Source of the DNA: CAVRXQ01 sp963838845
Lineage (GTDB): Bacteria > Actinomycetota > Acidimicrobiia > Acidimicrobiales > Bog-793
Length of the DNA: 64,000 nt
NCBI GenBank assembly: GCA_963838845.1
Contig: CAWISR010000003.1
Location: 868,001-932,000, forward strand
Direction: 5' to 3'
Made by a program: the position numbers and the translations under genes. Position 1 is the first letter of the stretch. The number at the start of each line of letters is the position of its first letter. Below, piece after piece: positions 63,411 to 64,000 of this stretch. A model generated the notes under the pieces. The model had not been told where the DNA came from and did no database searches. It saw only the letters and a program-made list of their open reading frames with translations.

Positions 63411-64000
63411 GTGCCGATCTCCTTCGACTACGTCACGAAAGAAACCGCGCAGAACCTGTGGCGAAACCGCGTGATGGCGCTCGCCGCCGTTCTGACCGTG
63501 GCCGTTTCACTCTCCCTCGTCGGTACGGCGCTGCTGCTGCGCCAGGCGGTCGCCCGCCAGGTCACCGAGTGGTCGAACAACGTGAGCCTTCAGGTCTTCA
63601 TGAACGCGAACGCGACGCAGTCCGAGATCGCGAGTGTGCGCCAGGAGATCCAGCAGAACCCACAGATCACGAGTTTCAGCTACCTCAACCACCAGCAGTC
63701 CTACGACCGGGCGAAGAAGATCCTCTCTTCGACGCCGACCGCGGTCGACGCGCTCACGGTGGCGACGACGCCGACCGTCTTCCTTTGTCGGCTGAAGGAC
63801 CCGTCGGTCGCGGCGACGGTCGCCGGGTACTTCAACGGCGGCAGGAAGGTGAACGGCGCCGCTTCCCCCAAGGTCTTGGGGGTCTATCGGGCGACGTTTC
63901 CCGGCCAGTCGATTCGCGTCATGCAACGTGTGGTGAGCGTGCTGCAGGACATTCTTTTGGCGATCGCGCTCGTTCTCTTGATCTCGTCCCTGGTGCTCAT
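63411..64000 (+). CDS. ftsX: Cell division protein FtsX, cut by the window edge
   Basis: The frame starts with a GTG at 63411, three bases after the ftsE stop, and stays open to the last base, giving 196 residues of a protein that normally has about 300. The N-terminal cytoplasmic helix (FDYVTKETAQNLWRNRVMA), the first membrane segment (LAAVLTVAVSLSLVGTALLL), and the extracellular domain with VSLQVFMNANATQSEI and TPTVFLCRLKDPS are visible, followed by the start of the second membrane segment (DILLAIALVLLISSLVL). It transmits FtsE ATP hydrolysis to peptidoglycan hydrolases outside the cell. The remaining C-terminus lies past the window. Confidence 0.93.
   Translation, partial: MPISFDYVTKETAQNLWRNRVMALAAVLTVAVSLSLVGTALLLRQAVARQVTEWSNNVSLQVFMNANATQSEIASVRQEIQQNPQITSFSYLNHQQSYDRAKKILSSTPTAVDALTVATTPTVFLCRLKDPSVAATVAGYFNGGRKVNGAASPKVLGVYRATFPGQSIRVMQRVVSVLQDILLAIALVLLISSLVL

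Overview
The window reads as chromosomal DNA of a high-GC Gram-positive bacterium, most likely an actinomycete and perhaps a member of the Acidimicrobiia. The reasons are the high GC content, many GTG and TTG starts preceded by purine-rich Shine-Dalgarno sequences, the secA-prfB-ftsE-ftsX gene order at the right end, a Tat-exported DUF1501 protein paired with DUF1800, secreted glutamic (G1) peptidases that work at acid pH, and a sulfide:quinone oxidoreductase module. The class-level placement is inference; no rRNA or tRNA gene is present to test it.

Layout. 1-10.6 kb holds mostly secreted proteins: a CGNR zinc-finger regulator cut by the window edge, a frameshifted M15 peptidase, an esterase of the PHB-depolymerase family, a COG4315 lipoprotein-like protein, an acid-phosphatase-type phosphoesterase, the DUF1800-DUF1501 operon, a GH16 glucanase and a G1 peptidase. 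10.7-24.1 kb is a cell-surface island: a broken PAS-LuxR regulator, a protein with four ICK modules, a 1018-residue Ig-repeat protein with 285-bp tandem repeats, further secreted proteins, a second G1 peptidase, a dead IS256-type transposase and two 82-residue stand-alone LuxR-type DNA-binding proteins.

24.7-44.9 kb is an exopolysaccharide locus. It has five family-2 glycosyltransferases, one family-14 transferase, a CDP-glucose branch (cytidylyltransferase, 4,6-dehydratase and an RmlC-like epimerase), a Wzx-type flippase, a large membrane protein that could be a polymerase or GT-C enzyme, a NodB-type deacetylase, an epimerase-like SDR protein, a LicD-type transferase and two more GH16 enzymes that could trim the polymer. 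45.2-48.7 kb carries a nickel/cobalt transporter divergent from a sulfide oxidation set (SQR, DsrC/TusE-like, DsrE-like), with a Fur-type palindrome between them. 48.7-64 kb is housekeeping and metabolism: a MacB-like ABC exporter, a phosphoribosyltransferase, a GMC oxidoreductase, an LpdA-like flavoprotein, endonuclease IV, MiaB, a methyltransferase, SecA, RF2, FtsE and the start of FtsX.

Three genes (M15 peptidase, PAS-LuxR, miaB) each need the same +1 shift to restore an intact family member. Sequence error is therefore a live explanation for all three. The most unusual signals are dyad-symmetric sites sharing the core GGAGATCC before the two large surface-protein genes, leader hairpins that would bury the ribosome binding sites of the small LuxR gene and of the Ig-repeat gene, and an N-terminal domain fused to several of the family-2 glycosyltransferases. 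No CRISPR array, rRNA, tRNA or replication origin was seen.
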